Of a stretch of 64,000 nt of DNA, positions 33,202-41,924 are shown piece by piece. Where the stretch lies: the NCBI GenBank assembly GCA_964457685.1, contig CAYWFS010000003.1, positions 1 through 64,000 on the forward strand, read 5' to 3'. The position numbers and the translations under genes were made by a program. Position 1 is the first letter of the stretch. Each line of letters begins with the position of its first letter. This stretch comes from UMGS1696 sp964457685. GTDB lineage: Bacteria; Bacillota; Clostridia; Oscillospirales; CAG-272. The notes under the pieces were generated by a model. That model had not been told where the DNA came from. It was given only the letters and a program-made list of their open reading frames with translations, and did not search any database.

Positions 33202-33230
33202 ATTATAGCATTTTTTTCTCTATAATGCAA
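33202..33230 (-). promoter_or_regulatory. Promoter and inverted-repeat operator of the rhamnose operon
   Basis: Minus strand TTGCAT (33230-33225), 17-base spacer, TATAAT (33207-33202). A perfect 7-base inverted repeat, ATTATAG (33202-33208) and CTATAAT (33220-33226), overlaps both boxes and is a good repressor-site candidate. No regulator gene is in the operon. The remaining bases to the mutS2 stop (33231-33321) show no convincing terminator. Confidence 0.6.
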
Positions 33231-33321
33231 TCGTTTGACAAAGAAAAATGTGTGTCATTTCCAAAGAACTGTCGAATAACGATGTTTTTTGCACAAATCC
33301 GCATATTTTTTTACAAGTTGT

Positions 33322-35682
33322 TTACAATTCCAGAACCGTAACACCGTAGTCACCCTCACCGAACGCACCCGCACGGAAGGATTTTACTCTTTTATCTTCT
33401 TTAAAGCGTATCCAAAGGGCATTTCTGAGGGCTCCGGTGCCTTTTCCGTGGATGATGGTTGCACTGTGTACTCCGGCAAGCATTGCGTTGTCTATATATC
33501 TGTCAACAACGAACCACGCTTCTTCTCCCGTCATTCCGCGAACATCGCATTCAAGGCTGAACGACTTTGTTACCTGCGCTCTTGCAACCGCCTGCTTTTT
33601 CTTTTCTTTTTTCGCAATGCTTTCCGCACCCTCGACAAGCTTCAGGTCTTTTATATTACCTCTCATCTTGACCGCACCCATTTTAAGGTTCACGTTTCCG
33701 TTTTTGTCGGGGTCATCGAGGAGTATTCCCTGTGTTCCGAGATTTCTGTGAATAACTGCGTCACCCTTTTTCAGCGGTCTGGGAAGAACATAATCCTCAT
33801 CGTCAACATAATCCGTGATGGGGTTCATTTTGTCGTCAAACTCACGGACTCTTGCTCTTATTGCTTTTTTAGCTTCCGCAAGCTTGTCTGCCTCCTGCTG
33901 CTTCTTCGCCTCTTCAAGCTGACGCATAACGAAATCACTTGTTGCTCTTGCACCGTCGAGAAGCTCCTGAGCCTTTTTCTTCATCGTCTGAGCTTCCTTT
34001 TCCGCACCTGCAAGACGGCGAGAAAGCTCTTCCTCGGTCTTTTTGCGTTCGGCTTCAAACTGTCTGCGTGAGTTTTCCGCTTCCGCTTTCTCTTTCTCGA
34101 GGTCGAGTCTCATTTTGTCAAGTTTTTCGATAACCGCTTCAAAGCTTCTTGAGCCTGTATCGACAAACTGCTCTGCGTGCTTTACTATACTGTGCGGAAG
34201 TCCGAGTTTTTCGGATATTGCAAAGGCATTCGATTTACCGGGTGTACCGACTATAAGTCTATACGTCGGGCAAAGAGTGTTTACGTCAAACTCACATGAC
34301 GCATTTGCAACGTCCTCCGTCTCGAGTGCGTATGCTTTAAGCTCCGCATAGTGAGTAGTGGACGCACAAAGAGTTTTGTTAAGTCTTGTTTCATCAAGTA
34401 TAGCCATCGCAAGAGCCGCACCTTCTACGGGGTCTGTTCCCGAACAAAGCTCATCGAACAGCACAAGGGATTTGTCAGTCATCTTGTCTATTATGTTGAC
34501 TATAGCTTTCATATGTGAGGAGAAGGTCGAGAGTGACTGTTCAATGCTCTGCTCGTCTCCTATATCGGAAAACACTTCATCGAAAACACCGATTCTCGAC
34601 GTATCCTCTGCCGGAACATGAAGTCCCGACTGTGCCATTATCGTAAACAGACCTATCGTTTTCAGCGTAACCGTCTTACCGCCCGTATTCGGACCCGTAA
34701 TAACAAGCATTCTGTAGTCCTTACCGAGAGAAACGGTTATCGGAACCACTGTATCCTTGTCGAGAAGCGGATGACGTGCCTTATAAAGGTCTACAAGAGG
34801 TCTGTCCACTATCTGAGGAGCGGCGGCATTCATCTTGTACGAAAGCTCCGCACAGGTGAATATAAACGCAAGCTCGGTTATGTTTAGGTAGTCAAGAGTA
34901 AGAGAGTTTCCCGACACCGCAACACCTGCTGACAGGTCACGGATAATGCGTTCTATCTCATGCTCTTCCTTACTTTCAAGCTCACGAAGCTCGTTATTCG
35001 CTTCAACGACTGCCATCGGTTCTATGAAAAGCGTAGCACCCGAGGATGAGGTATCGTGTATCAGACCTTTTACCTCTCCTCTGTATTCGGCTTTTACGGG
35101 AATAACAAATCTGCCTCCTCGTGTGGTGACTATGTTTTCCTGGAGATATTTGGACTGTCCCGAAACGTACTTCTGAAGCAAATCCTTAATCTTTGCGTCT
35201 GTTGCACGTTTTTTACGTCTTATTTCGCCAAGTTCATGGCTTGCTTCATCCGCAACGAAATCATCCGCAAGAATGGAGCGGTTTATTTTTTCTTCAAGGC
35301 TTCTGTTCGGAATAAGTCTGTCGAATATTTCCGAAAGAGATGTTGTGGGAGTTTTTTCGCCCTGAACGTAATCAATGAGCTGACGTGCGGTTTTAAACAC
35401 TGCCGCACAATCGAGAAGCTCACGAAGAGAAAGCATTGCGTCCTTTTCGGCTCTCTCAACGCTGGGACGGACATCCTTTATTCTGCCGAAAGACGGTGCT
35501 CCCTTTAAGCCTATGAGGGTCTTTGCATCGGTGGTATGCTGCTGTCTGATTCTCACCTTTTCTATATCCGAGGTGGGGGTCAGTGTTTTCGCAAGCTCGA
35601 CAGATCCCTCCGTCGGTGCAAGTGATGCAAGTATATCCCTTACTTTATCAAATTCAAGTGTATGTAATGCTTTGGAATTCAT
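33322..35682 (-). CDS. mutS2: Endonuclease/ribosome-rescue ATPase MutS2
   Basis: 786 residues, typical length. MutS-like core and lever domains lead to the ATPase: Walker A TGPNTGGKTVTLKTIGL (about 329-345), Walker B LVLFDELCSGTDPVEGAALA (about 403-422). A long Lys/Glu coiled coil (about 510-625) follows, then a KOW-like segment (LKKGDAVIHRNLGTQGI, about 643) and a C-terminal Smr domain (ATIIHGKGTGALRNAL, about 742-757). MutS2 suppresses homologous recombination and in Bacillus splits collided ribosomes. It has no mismatch-binding domain. It is the last gene of the yqfC-mutS2 run, 24 bases after recO. Confidence 0.96.
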   Translation of the reverse strand: MNSKALHTLEFDKVRDILASLAPTEGSVELAKTLTPTSDIEKVRIRQQHTTDAKTLIGLKGAPSFGRIKDVRPSVERAEKDAMLSLRELLDCAAVFKTARQLIDYVQGEKTPTTSLSEIFDRLIPNRSLEEKINRSILADDFVADEASHELGEIRRKKRATDAKIKDLLQKYVSGQSKYLQENIVTTRGGRFVIPVKAEYRGEVKGLIHDTSSSGATLFIEPMAVVEANNELRELESKEEHEIERIIRDLSAGVAVSGNSLTLDYLNITELAFIFTCAELSYKMNAAAPQIVDRPLVDLYKARHPLLDKDTVVPITVSLGKDYRMLVITGPNTGGKTVTLKTIGLFTIMAQSGLHVPAEDTSRIGVFDEVFSDIGDEQSIEQSLSTFSSHMKAIVNIIDKMTDKSLVLFDELCSGTDPVEGAALAMAILDETRLNKTLCASTTHYAELKAYALETEDVANASCEFDVNTLCPTYRLIVGTPGKSNAFAISEKLGLPHSIVKHAEQFVDTGSRSFEAVIEKLDKMRLDLEKEKAEAENSRRQFEAERKKTEEELSRRLAGAEKEAQTMKKKAQELLDGARATSDFVMRQLEEAKKQQEADKLAEAKKAIRARVREFDDKMNPITDYVDDEDYVLPRPLKKGDAVIHRNLGTQGILLDDPDKNGNVNLKMGAVKMRGNIKDLKLVEGAESIAKKEKKKQAVARAQVTKSFSLECDVRGMTGEEAWFVVDRYIDNAMLAGVHSATIIHGKGTGALRNALWIRFKEDKRVKSFRAGAFGEGDYGVTVLEL

Positions 35683-35706
35683 TTTTTCCTCTGTATTGTA
35701 TTTTCT

Positions 35707-36498
35707 CTATATCCTTATCTTCTTGTAATATTCAAGCGACGAAAAGCCATGTTCGAGATGGTTCAGGAGGTATCTCTCACAGACCACCGAAAACAGCGAA
35801 AGCTCACTTTTATCAAGAGAGAACGACAAAAATCTTTTCTGCGGTGCTTCCTCGATATATCTGAGTGCGAAAAGGACGGGCATAGTCAGTCTTATGAAAA
35901 TTTTCGCTATACTTCCGTCACCCACGAATTCGGGCGAATTGTCGAGTATGTCACGGCATTTTTTGCAAATCACACGTCCGTTCATAACATCGAGAACACT
36001 TTCGCCGGTTATTTCACATCCGCATTCTCCGCATACCGAAAGATCGGGCATAAAGCCTTCGATAACAGCCGCACGGAATTCAAACGCTCCCTTTATCAGC
36101 TCAAGCGGCAGCTTCAGATTCGATATTGCATACAGTGTGTTCAGTATAAGCGGCAACAGTCCCTCGTCTCCCTGACCTACAAGGGCAAGGTCGTATGCAA
36201 CATCGCAGACATAGTTAGCAAGTGCAAGTTTTTCAATATCGTAACGCAAATCCATAAACGATTCTATCAAAAATGCGTCTGCGATATAGTAGTATTCTCC
36301 CCTTTTCGTAAGCTGAAAGGTACTGTAGGTGAAAAGCTGTGCCGATGCCGCATATCTGTTTTTGATATTCGTCAGGCCCTTGCCCGATATTGTTATAAGA
36401 CCAAGCTCCGATGTAAGCAAAGTAAGAAGCTTATCCTTTTCGCCCACCTTTACTTCACGCACAACAAGTCCGTCAAGCTCCGTAAACTTCTCGCCCAT
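35707..36498 (-). CDS. recO: DNA repair protein RecO
   Basis: 263 residues. N-terminal OB fold (LDGLVVREVKVGEKDKLLTL, about 8-27, and ISGKGLTN), a helical middle, and a four-Cys zinc site: CGECGCEITG (about 157-166) and CKKCRDIL (about 180-187). RecO loads RecA on SSB-coated DNA with RecR. The ATG is 3 bases after the era stop without a strong SD, so translation is coupled. Confidence 0.94.
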   Translation of the reverse strand: MGEKFTELDGLVVREVKVGEKDKLLTLLTSELGLITISGKGLTNIKNRYAASAQLFTYSTFQLTKRGEYYYIADAFLIESFMDLRYDIEKLALANYVCDVAYDLALVGQGDEGLLPLILNTLYAISNLKLPLELIKGAFEFRAAVIEGFMPDLSVCGECGCEITGESVLDVMNGRVICKKCRDILDNSPEFVGDGSIAKIFIRLTMPVLFALRYIEEAPQKRFLSFSLDKSELSLFSVVCERYLLNHLEHGFSSLEYYKKIRI

Positions 36499-36501
36499 AA
36501 A

Positions 36502-37392
36502 TTACATATCTATATCGGGTTTGAATCCGAAGGAGTTAAGGGAAAGCTGATTATCACGCCACTTTTCCTTAACCTTTACCCAAAGATTGAGGTAAACCTT
36601 TACTCCGAAGAACGCTTCCATATCTTCTCTTGCGTATGTACCTATCTTTTTAAGGGTTTCGCCGCCCTTACCTACGATAATACCCTTGTGAGACTGCTTT
36701 TCGCAATATATTTCCGCACGAATGCGAATCATCTTTTCGTCTTCTTCAAACTCCTCGATAACTACAGCTGTACCGTGGGGGATTTCGTCGGAAAGAGTTC
36801 TGAGGAGCTTTTCTCTGATTATCTCTGCGGCTATCTGTCTTTCGGGTTGGTCTGTAAGGCTGTCCTCGTCAAACATCCACTCGCCCTCGTAAAGGAACTT
36901 TTCAGCCTCCTCGAGTACATCCTCGACATTCTTTCCGCTTTCCGCACAGGTGGGAACTACTGCGTCAAAATCGTGGAGAGAAGCATAATTTGCGATGGTT
37001 TCCGCAAGCTTTTCACGGTTAACAAGGTCTATTTTATTAAGTACGAGTATGGACGGAAGACCAGCTTTCTTTATCTGACCGATGAGGTTCTTTTCTATTT
37101 CGCCTGCGGGATAGCCTGCCTCCGCAATAAGAATTACCGCATCGGCAGAACCTACGGAAGAACGAACCGTTTTCATCATAAATTCGCCGAGCTTGTTCTT
37201 TGCGTGGTGTACACCGGGGGTGTCGAGGAAAACGAACTGATCTTCGCCCTTTGTGAGAATTCCCGCAATACGGTTTCTTGTTGTCTGCGGCTTCGGGGAA
37301 ACTATCGCTATTTTTTCTCCGAGGAGGTGGTTCATAAGTGTGCTTTTACCTACGTTAGGTCTTCCGACAATTGCTATAAATGCTGTTCTCAT
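36502..37392 (-). CDS. era: GTPase Era
   Basis: 296 residues. G1 GRPNVGKSTL (about 10-19), G2 RNRIAG, G3 DTPG (about 58-61), G4 NKID (about 121-124), and a C-terminal KH domain with VGKGGETLKKIG (about 243-254) that binds the 3' end of 16S rRNA. It takes part in 30S subunit maturation. It follows ybeY by 18 bases, the common Firmicute order. Confidence 0.97.
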   Translation of the reverse strand: MRTAFIAIVGRPNVGKSTLMNHLLGEKIAIVSPKPQTTRNRIAGILTKGEDQFVFLDTPGVHHAKNKLGEFMMKTVRSSVGSADAVILIAEAGYPAGEIEKNLIGQIKKAGLPSILVLNKIDLVNREKLAETIANYASLHDFDAVVPTCAESGKNVEDVLEEAEKFLYEGEWMFDEDSLTDQPERQIAAEIIREKLLRTLSDEIPHGTAVVIEEFEEDEKMIRIRAEIYCEKQSHKGIIVGKGGETLKKIGTYAREDMEAFFGVKVYLNLWVKVKEKWRDNQLSLNSFGFKPDIDM

Positions 37393-37410
37393 ATTTTTCT
37401 CCGTTTATCC

Positions 37411-37896
37411 TTATCTGTTCTCTTTTATTTCAAGTCCGAGCTTTTTCATTACAACTCTCTGATGCAGTCTCATTTCCGCTTCTTCTTCATCGGAGTTTAC
37501 ATGGTCATATCCGAGAAGATGGAGTACGGAATGCACCGTAAGAAATGCACATTCCCTCTCGTAGCTATGCCCGAATTCGTCAGCCTGCTCCTTTGCTCTC
37601 TCAAGCGAAAGAACTATGTCTCCAAGCTCAAATTCCTCTCCGTCAAACGGTACGTCTCCGTTCTTTATGTCGTACATGGGAAATGACAGCACGTCCGTTG
37701 CCGAATCTATCTCACGGAACTCACGGTTCTTTTCACGAATCTGTTCGTTATCGGTAAAGGTTACGGACACCGTGCAGTCGGAATCGAAGTTCTCGCATTC
37801 GAGTGTGCTTTTTACGGCTTTTTTTATAAGTCTTCTGAGTGAAAAGCCTGCCTTCAGTTTATTTTGTTCGTTTGTGAATATTATTTTTACTTTCAT
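37411..37896 (-). CDS. ybeY: Endoribonuclease YbeY
   Basis: 161 residues. The zinc-binding motif HSVLHLLGYDH (His at about 123, 127 and 133) is intact, and STDVLSFPMYD-like ATDVLSFPMY (about 71-80) precedes it. YbeY takes part in 16S rRNA 3' processing and ribosome quality control. It overlaps phoH by 4 bases (ATGA type). Confidence 0.95.
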   Translation of the reverse strand: MKVKIIFTNEQNKLKAGFSLRRLIKKAVKSTLECENFDSDCTVSVTFTDNEQIREKNREFREIDSATDVLSFPMYDIKNGDVPFDGEEFELGDIVLSLERAKEQADEFGHSYERECAFLTVHSVLHLLGYDHVNSDEEEAEMRLHQRVVMKKLGLEIKENR

Positions 37897-38933
37897 TTTC
37901 TTGTATCACGGTGTTCCGCATGGTATCTTACCTTTTCTCGCTTCTCCTCCGTTTTTACCTTTCTGTCTCTGTCATATTTGTCGTATGCCATGATTATCTT
38001 CTGAACAAGTCTGTGTCGAACAACGTCCTTTTCGCTGAACTCATGTACCGCTATATCGTCTATGTTCTTCAGTATCTGAACCGCTATCGAAAGTCCGCTT
38101 TTCGTACCTCTCGGAAGGTCTGTCTGAGTAAGGTCTCCGGTTACAACTACCTTTGAGCCGTTTCCGAGTCGTGTCAGGAACATTTTCATCTGCTCGGGTG
38201 TTGTGTTCTGTGCTTCATCGAGGATTATAAACGAGTCATCGAGAGTTCTTCCTCGCATATACGCAAGAGGTGCTATCTCAATAGTCATCTTCTCGATAAG
38301 TCTCGCACAGGATTCCGCACCGAGCATTTCGTAAAGTGCGTCGTAAAGAGGTCTGAGGTAGGGGTCTATCTTACTTTGGAGGTCACCCGGAAGAAATCCG
38401 AGTCTCTCTCCTGCTTCAACTGCCGGACGTGTGAGGATTATTCTCGACACTTCATGAGCCCTCAGTGCTTTAACGGCAGCAGCCACCGCAAGATATGTCT
38501 TACCCGTACCGGCAGGACCCGCACCTATGACTATCGTATTTTTTCTGATTGCTTCAAGATATTTTTTCTGACCGACTGTCTTTGCTTTGACGGGCTTTCC
38601 CTTTGCGGTAACGAAGAAGCAGTCCTCGTCAAATGCCGCAAGCTCGCTTTGTCGTCCGTCCTTTACCATCGAGACTGTGTAATCAACGCTTTGATCCGTC
38701 AGCTCGTCTCCGATACCGACTATCTTTTTCAGATACATAAGTGTCTCGTAAGCACCGTCAAGTCCGTCCTCTTCTCCCTCGATTACAATGGTATCTCCGT
38801 CGTCTGCCTGGTTTTGTATGTTATATATCCTAACAGAAAACTCATCCTCGAGTCGTCTTATATTCTTGTCAAAGCTTCCGAATATTCTCGAGGTCATTTC
38901 CGATGTTTGAGTATTTATCTTCTTTATCGCCAT
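37893..38933 (-). CDS. phoH: PhoH-family ATPase
   Basis: 346 residues. KH-like N-terminal part, then a P-loop ATPase: VIGAGPAGTGKTYLAVAAAV (Walker A, about 137-156), ILTRPAVEAGERLGFLPGD (about 166-184), and Walker B FIILDEAQNTTPEQMKM (about 236-252), with VTGDLTQTDLP after. PhoH proteins have been linked to RNA turnover and act near YbeY. The C-terminus is charged (KVKTEEKREKVR). Confidence 0.94.
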   Translation of the reverse strand: MAIKKINTQTSEMTSRIFGSFDKNIRRLEDEFSVRIYNIQNQADDGDTIVIEGEEDGLDGAYETLMYLKKIVGIGDELTDQSVDYTVSMVKDGRQSELAAFDEDCFFVTAKGKPVKAKTVGQKKYLEAIRKNTIVIGAGPAGTGKTYLAVAAAVKALRAHEVSRIILTRPAVEAGERLGFLPGDLQSKIDPYLRPLYDALYEMLGAESCARLIEKMTIEIAPLAYMRGRTLDDSFIILDEAQNTTPEQMKMFLTRLGNGSKVVVTGDLTQTDLPRGTKSGLSIAVQILKNIDDIAVHEFSEKDVVRHRLVQKIIMAYDKYDRDRKVKTEEKREKVRYHAEHRDTRK

Positions 38934-38955
38934 ATTTTTCTCCGCTCTTAAAGCA

Positions 38956-40137
38956 TTACTCGGCTTTTACCGTAAATTCTTTTGTTAATCCAATATTCCG
39001 CCTGAGATAAAGCATACAGTTCAATATATACACACCGTCTTCAAATTCAGAATGTATTTCCTTATGCTCAAGCTCTGCGTCGGCAGTCAGCTCCCGTATT
39101 TTTCGACCGAGCGAATACATTGCTTCGTTTCCTGCCGTCTCTGTGCTTATCTGTTCATTTTCGGTCACATACTCCCTGCTGACGTTCGTTTCAAGCCACA
39201 CCGGTATTTCGCAAAGTCCGAATGGGCATAGCTTCTCCATCGTACTTATTGTATCACAAACACCCCCGTCAATTCCACCCTTTCCGAAAAGATTTATCGT
39301 TTTTTTGAAAAATTTGATTGCATAGTCTCGCTTTTCACGTCCCGTATATGTCTTTTTTTCTCTTGTCGTGCTTATTCTTTCGCTGAATGCCTCGACCGTT
39401 TGGCATATTACCTCACCCGATGCATACTCAAAACGATATTCTCCATCACGTCCCTCGCACACACCGGATATAAGCACCTGTCCCGCTCTCACAAGCTGAC
39501 CCGGAGTAACGGTTGCCTGACCCTCGAACACGTTTATTTCTTCAACTATGCCATCGCATTTCGCAACAACATTCGCATATGTGTCGTTTGGGTGCTTTTC
39601 TCTCTCGTCTCGATACAGCTCCCTTACCTGAACCTCGGCAACCGTACCGTTCATGAAGATACTTAGCCATGCTATATCGTTTTGCAGTGCAACATAGTCC
39701 GCATGAAGCTGATTGTAGTTTATATTTTCAAACGGTACTCCCACTTCAAAGCCAAGCTCCGCAAGAGTGTCTGTTATCGTCTCGTAATCGGTTTTTGTGT
39801 TCCCGTCTATCTTAATGTCCCACACTATTCCCGAGGAATATTTCATCCACGCGAAAAAAACAAGCACTCCGAGTAAAACGAACGGTCTTAGTCTTATAAA
39901 TCGGCACAAATACGGAAATCCGCTCATATCCGACACCTCAGCATACGGAGCAAGCTTTTCGATGCACGAAATATAGTCTCCCTCGGTGAGAGTAAATGTT
40001 ATGCTTTCTCCGTCTCTTTTTTCGTTTTCAAAGGAAATATCGTCCCTATAAAGAATGTCGAAAACAGCGGCACTGTCTTCGTTCTTCACCTTTACCCGTC
40101 TGCTGCCGTAAAAAAAGCGTCCGATGAATTTCAGCAT
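38956..40137 (-). CDS. yqfD: Sporulation protein YqfD
   Basis: 393 residues. One membrane segment (about 89-105, FVLLGVLVFFAWMKYSSGI) separates a short cytoplasmic N-terminus from a large outer part. YqfD stretches include IKIDGNTKTD (about 113), ENINYNQLHADYVALQNDIA (about 138-157), IVEEINVFEGQATVTPGQLV and ISGVCEG. It is needed for efficient sporulation in Bacillus, in the mother-cell programme, with unknown biochemistry. It overlaps yqfC by 7 bases. Confidence 0.9.
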   Translation of the reverse strand: MLKFIGRFFYGSRRVKVKNEDSAAVFDILYRDDISFENEKRDGESITFTLTEGDYISCIEKLAPYAEVSDMSGFPYLCRFIRLRPFVLLGVLVFFAWMKYSSGIVWDIKIDGNTKTDYETITDTLAELGFEVGVPFENINYNQLHADYVALQNDIAWLSIFMNGTVAEVQVRELYRDEREKHPNDTYANVVAKCDGIVEEINVFEGQATVTPGQLVRAGQVLISGVCEGRDGEYRFEYASGEVICQTVEAFSERISTTREKKTYTGREKRDYAIKFFKKTINLFGKGGIDGGVCDTISTMEKLCPFGLCEIPVWLETNVSREYVTENEQISTETAGNEAMYSLGRKIRELTADAELEHKEIHSEFEDGVYILNCMLYLRRNIGLTKEFTVKAE

Positions 40138-40445
40138 TTTTCATCCCCTCCGCCGAATGATGCCGACTGTATTTCCCCTCTCACGCAAAGATTGTTCCCT
40201 CGAAAATCAGAAAGAAGCAGATTTTTTCCGACAACCGTGAATCTGTCATGCCCTGCCGACAGCACTATTTTGTTCTCCGTGTATTCGAGGATACCGTCAC
40301 AGCCGCATATTTCCATTCCGTTTTCTCCGACAATGTGGAACACAGGTGAATTTGACACGCTTTCCTCGGGAAACTCAAAAAGTGCCGCTATCGGATTACG
40401 CTTAAATATATGTTTTTTTCGTTTTTTGCCGCCGCTTTTATGCAA
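40131..40445 (-). CDS. yqfC: YabP/YqfC-family sporulation protein
   Basis: 104 residues; TTG start at 40445 with GGGAGG 8 bases upstream, which avoids a nearby ATG followed at once by a stop. The core (GMEICGCDGILEYTENKI, then FTVVGKNLLLSDFRGNNLCV) matches YqfC/YabP. The N-terminus is very basic (GGKKRKKHIFKR). It is the first gene of the run yqfC-yqfD-phoH-ybeY-era-recO-mutS2 and is divergent from ylbJ with 111 bases between. Confidence 0.88.
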   Translation of the reverse strand: MHKSGGKKRKKHIFKRNPIAALFEFPEESVSNSPVFHIVGENGMEICGCDGILEYTENKIVLSAGHDRFTVVGKNLLLSDFRGNNLCVRGEIQSASFGGGDEKC

Positions 40446-40556
40446 ATCCCATACCTCCCTTACATATACTTCGTTACGGTCAATAAATATGCCGCAAAAC
40501 CGATAATATACCGCGATATTCTCTCAAAGTTTTATATTCAACGGAGATGCCACACT

Positions 40557-41609
40557 ATGAAATCAAAAATTCTTTCGTCCGTCACCGCACTTTTAATTGC
40601 CGCAATGCTTTTTATCCTGCTCGTTTTCTCTGATGAAGCAACGGCGGGTGCAAAGAACGCAATGTCCATGTGCTGTTCGTCCGTACTGCCGTCTCTTTTT
40701 ACATATATTGCCATATGCGGTATAATAATCCGTCTTGATTTGCTTTCTCCGATTTACAGCTTAATTCCGACGGAGAAGCTGTTCCGTCTGCCGAGATGTA
40801 CCGCTCAGGTAATACTTATCGGACTTGTTTGCGGCTTTCCGGTGGGTGCATCCTGTACGGCTCTTCTCGCCCACAACGGAAGAATAACAAAGGATGAGGC
40901 TTCACGGCTTCTTGCACTTTCCTCCTGTGCCTCCCCCGCATTTATGCTGTCAACTCTCGGCTCATGGTACGGAGACAAAGCCTTCGGTGCTGTTTTGTAT
41001 GTCACCTGCGTCCTGTCTGTCGTACTTTTTTCCGTTATAATCGCACACGCCATGCCGAAAACCTCTCCCGTTCCGACAGAAAATACGAACGACACCTCCC
41101 ACAGGAATTTTGCCGCCGCCTTATGCGATTCCGTAGCTCATGCCGCACGAAGCTCACTGAATATTCTTGCCTATATCACGTTTTTCGGAGTTATGCAGAC
41201 TATAGCTTCAACCGTGTTTCCGTGTCTCTCCTATATTTCGGCGGCACTTTTCGAGTTCTCGTTCGGGGCATATACGGGAGCTATGCTCGGCACTACTTTC
41301 GGTGCGGCACTCAGCGGCTTTTCTGTGGGATTTTCATCTTTTTCCGTATTTCTCCAAACCTATTCGTATGCCGGAGCGGAGGGAATAAAAATGAAGCACT
41401 TTACAATCTCAAAGCTCATCTGTGCCACACTATCCTCTGCCGTCGGTGCAATATATTATTCGCTTAACTCAAGCAGCCCTGCAACAAAAGCCGCCTTTGC
41501 TCCGACTTTTGATTCGTCACAAGTAATATCGGCTATTATTTTGCTTCTCACAGCACGTCTGTCTTGTGTATTAGTGAGTAAAATCAATAAGTTTCGCTCG
41601 AAGTCTTGA
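40557..41609 (+). CDS. ylbJ: Sporulation integral membrane protein YlbJ
   Basis: 350 residues from ATG 40557 (GGAG 10 bases upstream); the frame stays open upstream into yqfC on the other strand. Eight or so membrane segments. Conserved stretches: CCSSVLPSLFTYIAICGI (about 40-57), LVCGFPVGASCTALLAHNGR (about 91-110) and ALSSCASPAFMLSTLGSW (about 121-138). YlbJ is a mother-cell (sigma-E) protein in Bacillus, needed for spore cortex formation, and belongs to a nucleoside-recognition-like (Gate) fold. Its neighbour yqfC-yqfD is also sporulation-linked. Confidence 0.9.
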   Translation: MKSKILSSVTALLIAAMLFILLVFSDEATAGAKNAMSMCCSSVLPSLFTYIAICGIIIRLDLLSPIYSLIPTEKLFRLPRCTAQVILIGLVCGFPVGASCTALLAHNGRITKDEASRLLALSSCASPAFMLSTLGSWYGDKAFGAVLYVTCVLSVVLFSVIIAHAMPKTSPVPTENTNDTSHRNFAAALCDSVAHAARSSLNILAYITFFGVMQTIASTVFPCLSYISAALFEFSFGAYTGAMLGTTFGAALSGFSVGFSSFSVFLQTYSYAGAEGIKMKHFTISKLICATLSSAVGAIYYSLNSSSPATKAAFAPTFDSSQVISAIILLLTARLSCVLVSKINKFRSKS

Positions 41610-41634
41610 TTTTCGGGGGAATATTTTATATAAT
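41606..41634 (+). promoter_or_regulatory. Sigma-A promoter upstream of the small protein and prfB
   Basis: TTGATT (41606-41611), 17-base spacer, TATAAT (41629-41634). The -35 overlaps the ylbJ stop codon. Confidence 0.7.
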
Positions 41635-41678
41635 AGTATGGGAATAAATGCAATTTGAAGATAAGCGATGATCCTAAA

Positions 41679-41882
41679 ATGAAAAATAAACACGAAATCG
41701 AAAAATTCTGTAAGTACTGCGAAAGAGCAAGCTCTCTGAGTGACCCCGACTCCATGCTTTGCAGCAAAAAAGGCATAGTCGGAGCAGGAGGAAAATGCCA
41801 CTCCTTTCGATACGATCCGCTTAAACGAGAGCCTAAAATAAAAAAAGCTCCACCGACTCTCGAATATGTTGTGGATATTTGA
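41679..41882 (+). CDS. Small Cys-containing protein, likely zinc-binding
   Basis: 67 residues from ATG 41679. CKYCERA (about 9-15), MLCSKKG (about 26-32) and GKCHSFRYDPLKREP (about 38-52) give four spaced cysteines, a plausible zinc ribbon. I recognise the RYDPLKR ending as a recurrent small uncharacterised protein in Clostridia. The SD is weak. An in-frame TTG at 41655 is also possible. It is 42 bases before prfB and under the same promoter. Function unknown. Confidence 0.7.
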   Translation: MKNKHEIEKFCKYCERASSLSDPDSMLCSKKGIVGAGGKCHSFRYDPLKREPKIKKAPPTLEYVVDI

Positions 41883-41924
41883 TGTTCAAAAATAAAGAAA
41901 TTACTGTTTTGGAGGAAAAAACAC

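Noticed and set aside
35749..37686. 645-residue plus-strand open frame
   Set aside because: It is the antisense of recO, era and ybeY, which have clear motifs; the plus-strand product has no recognisable domain and no SD.
40462..40493. Sigma-E promoter for yqfC (GGCATATT and GTATATGT on the minus strand)
   Set aside because: The -35 fits well but the -10 is poor, spacing is 16, and transcription would begin inside the SD of yqfC.
41648..41671. Seven-codon leader frame before the small Cys protein
   Set aside because: No SD and overlapping the next start region; too short to support.
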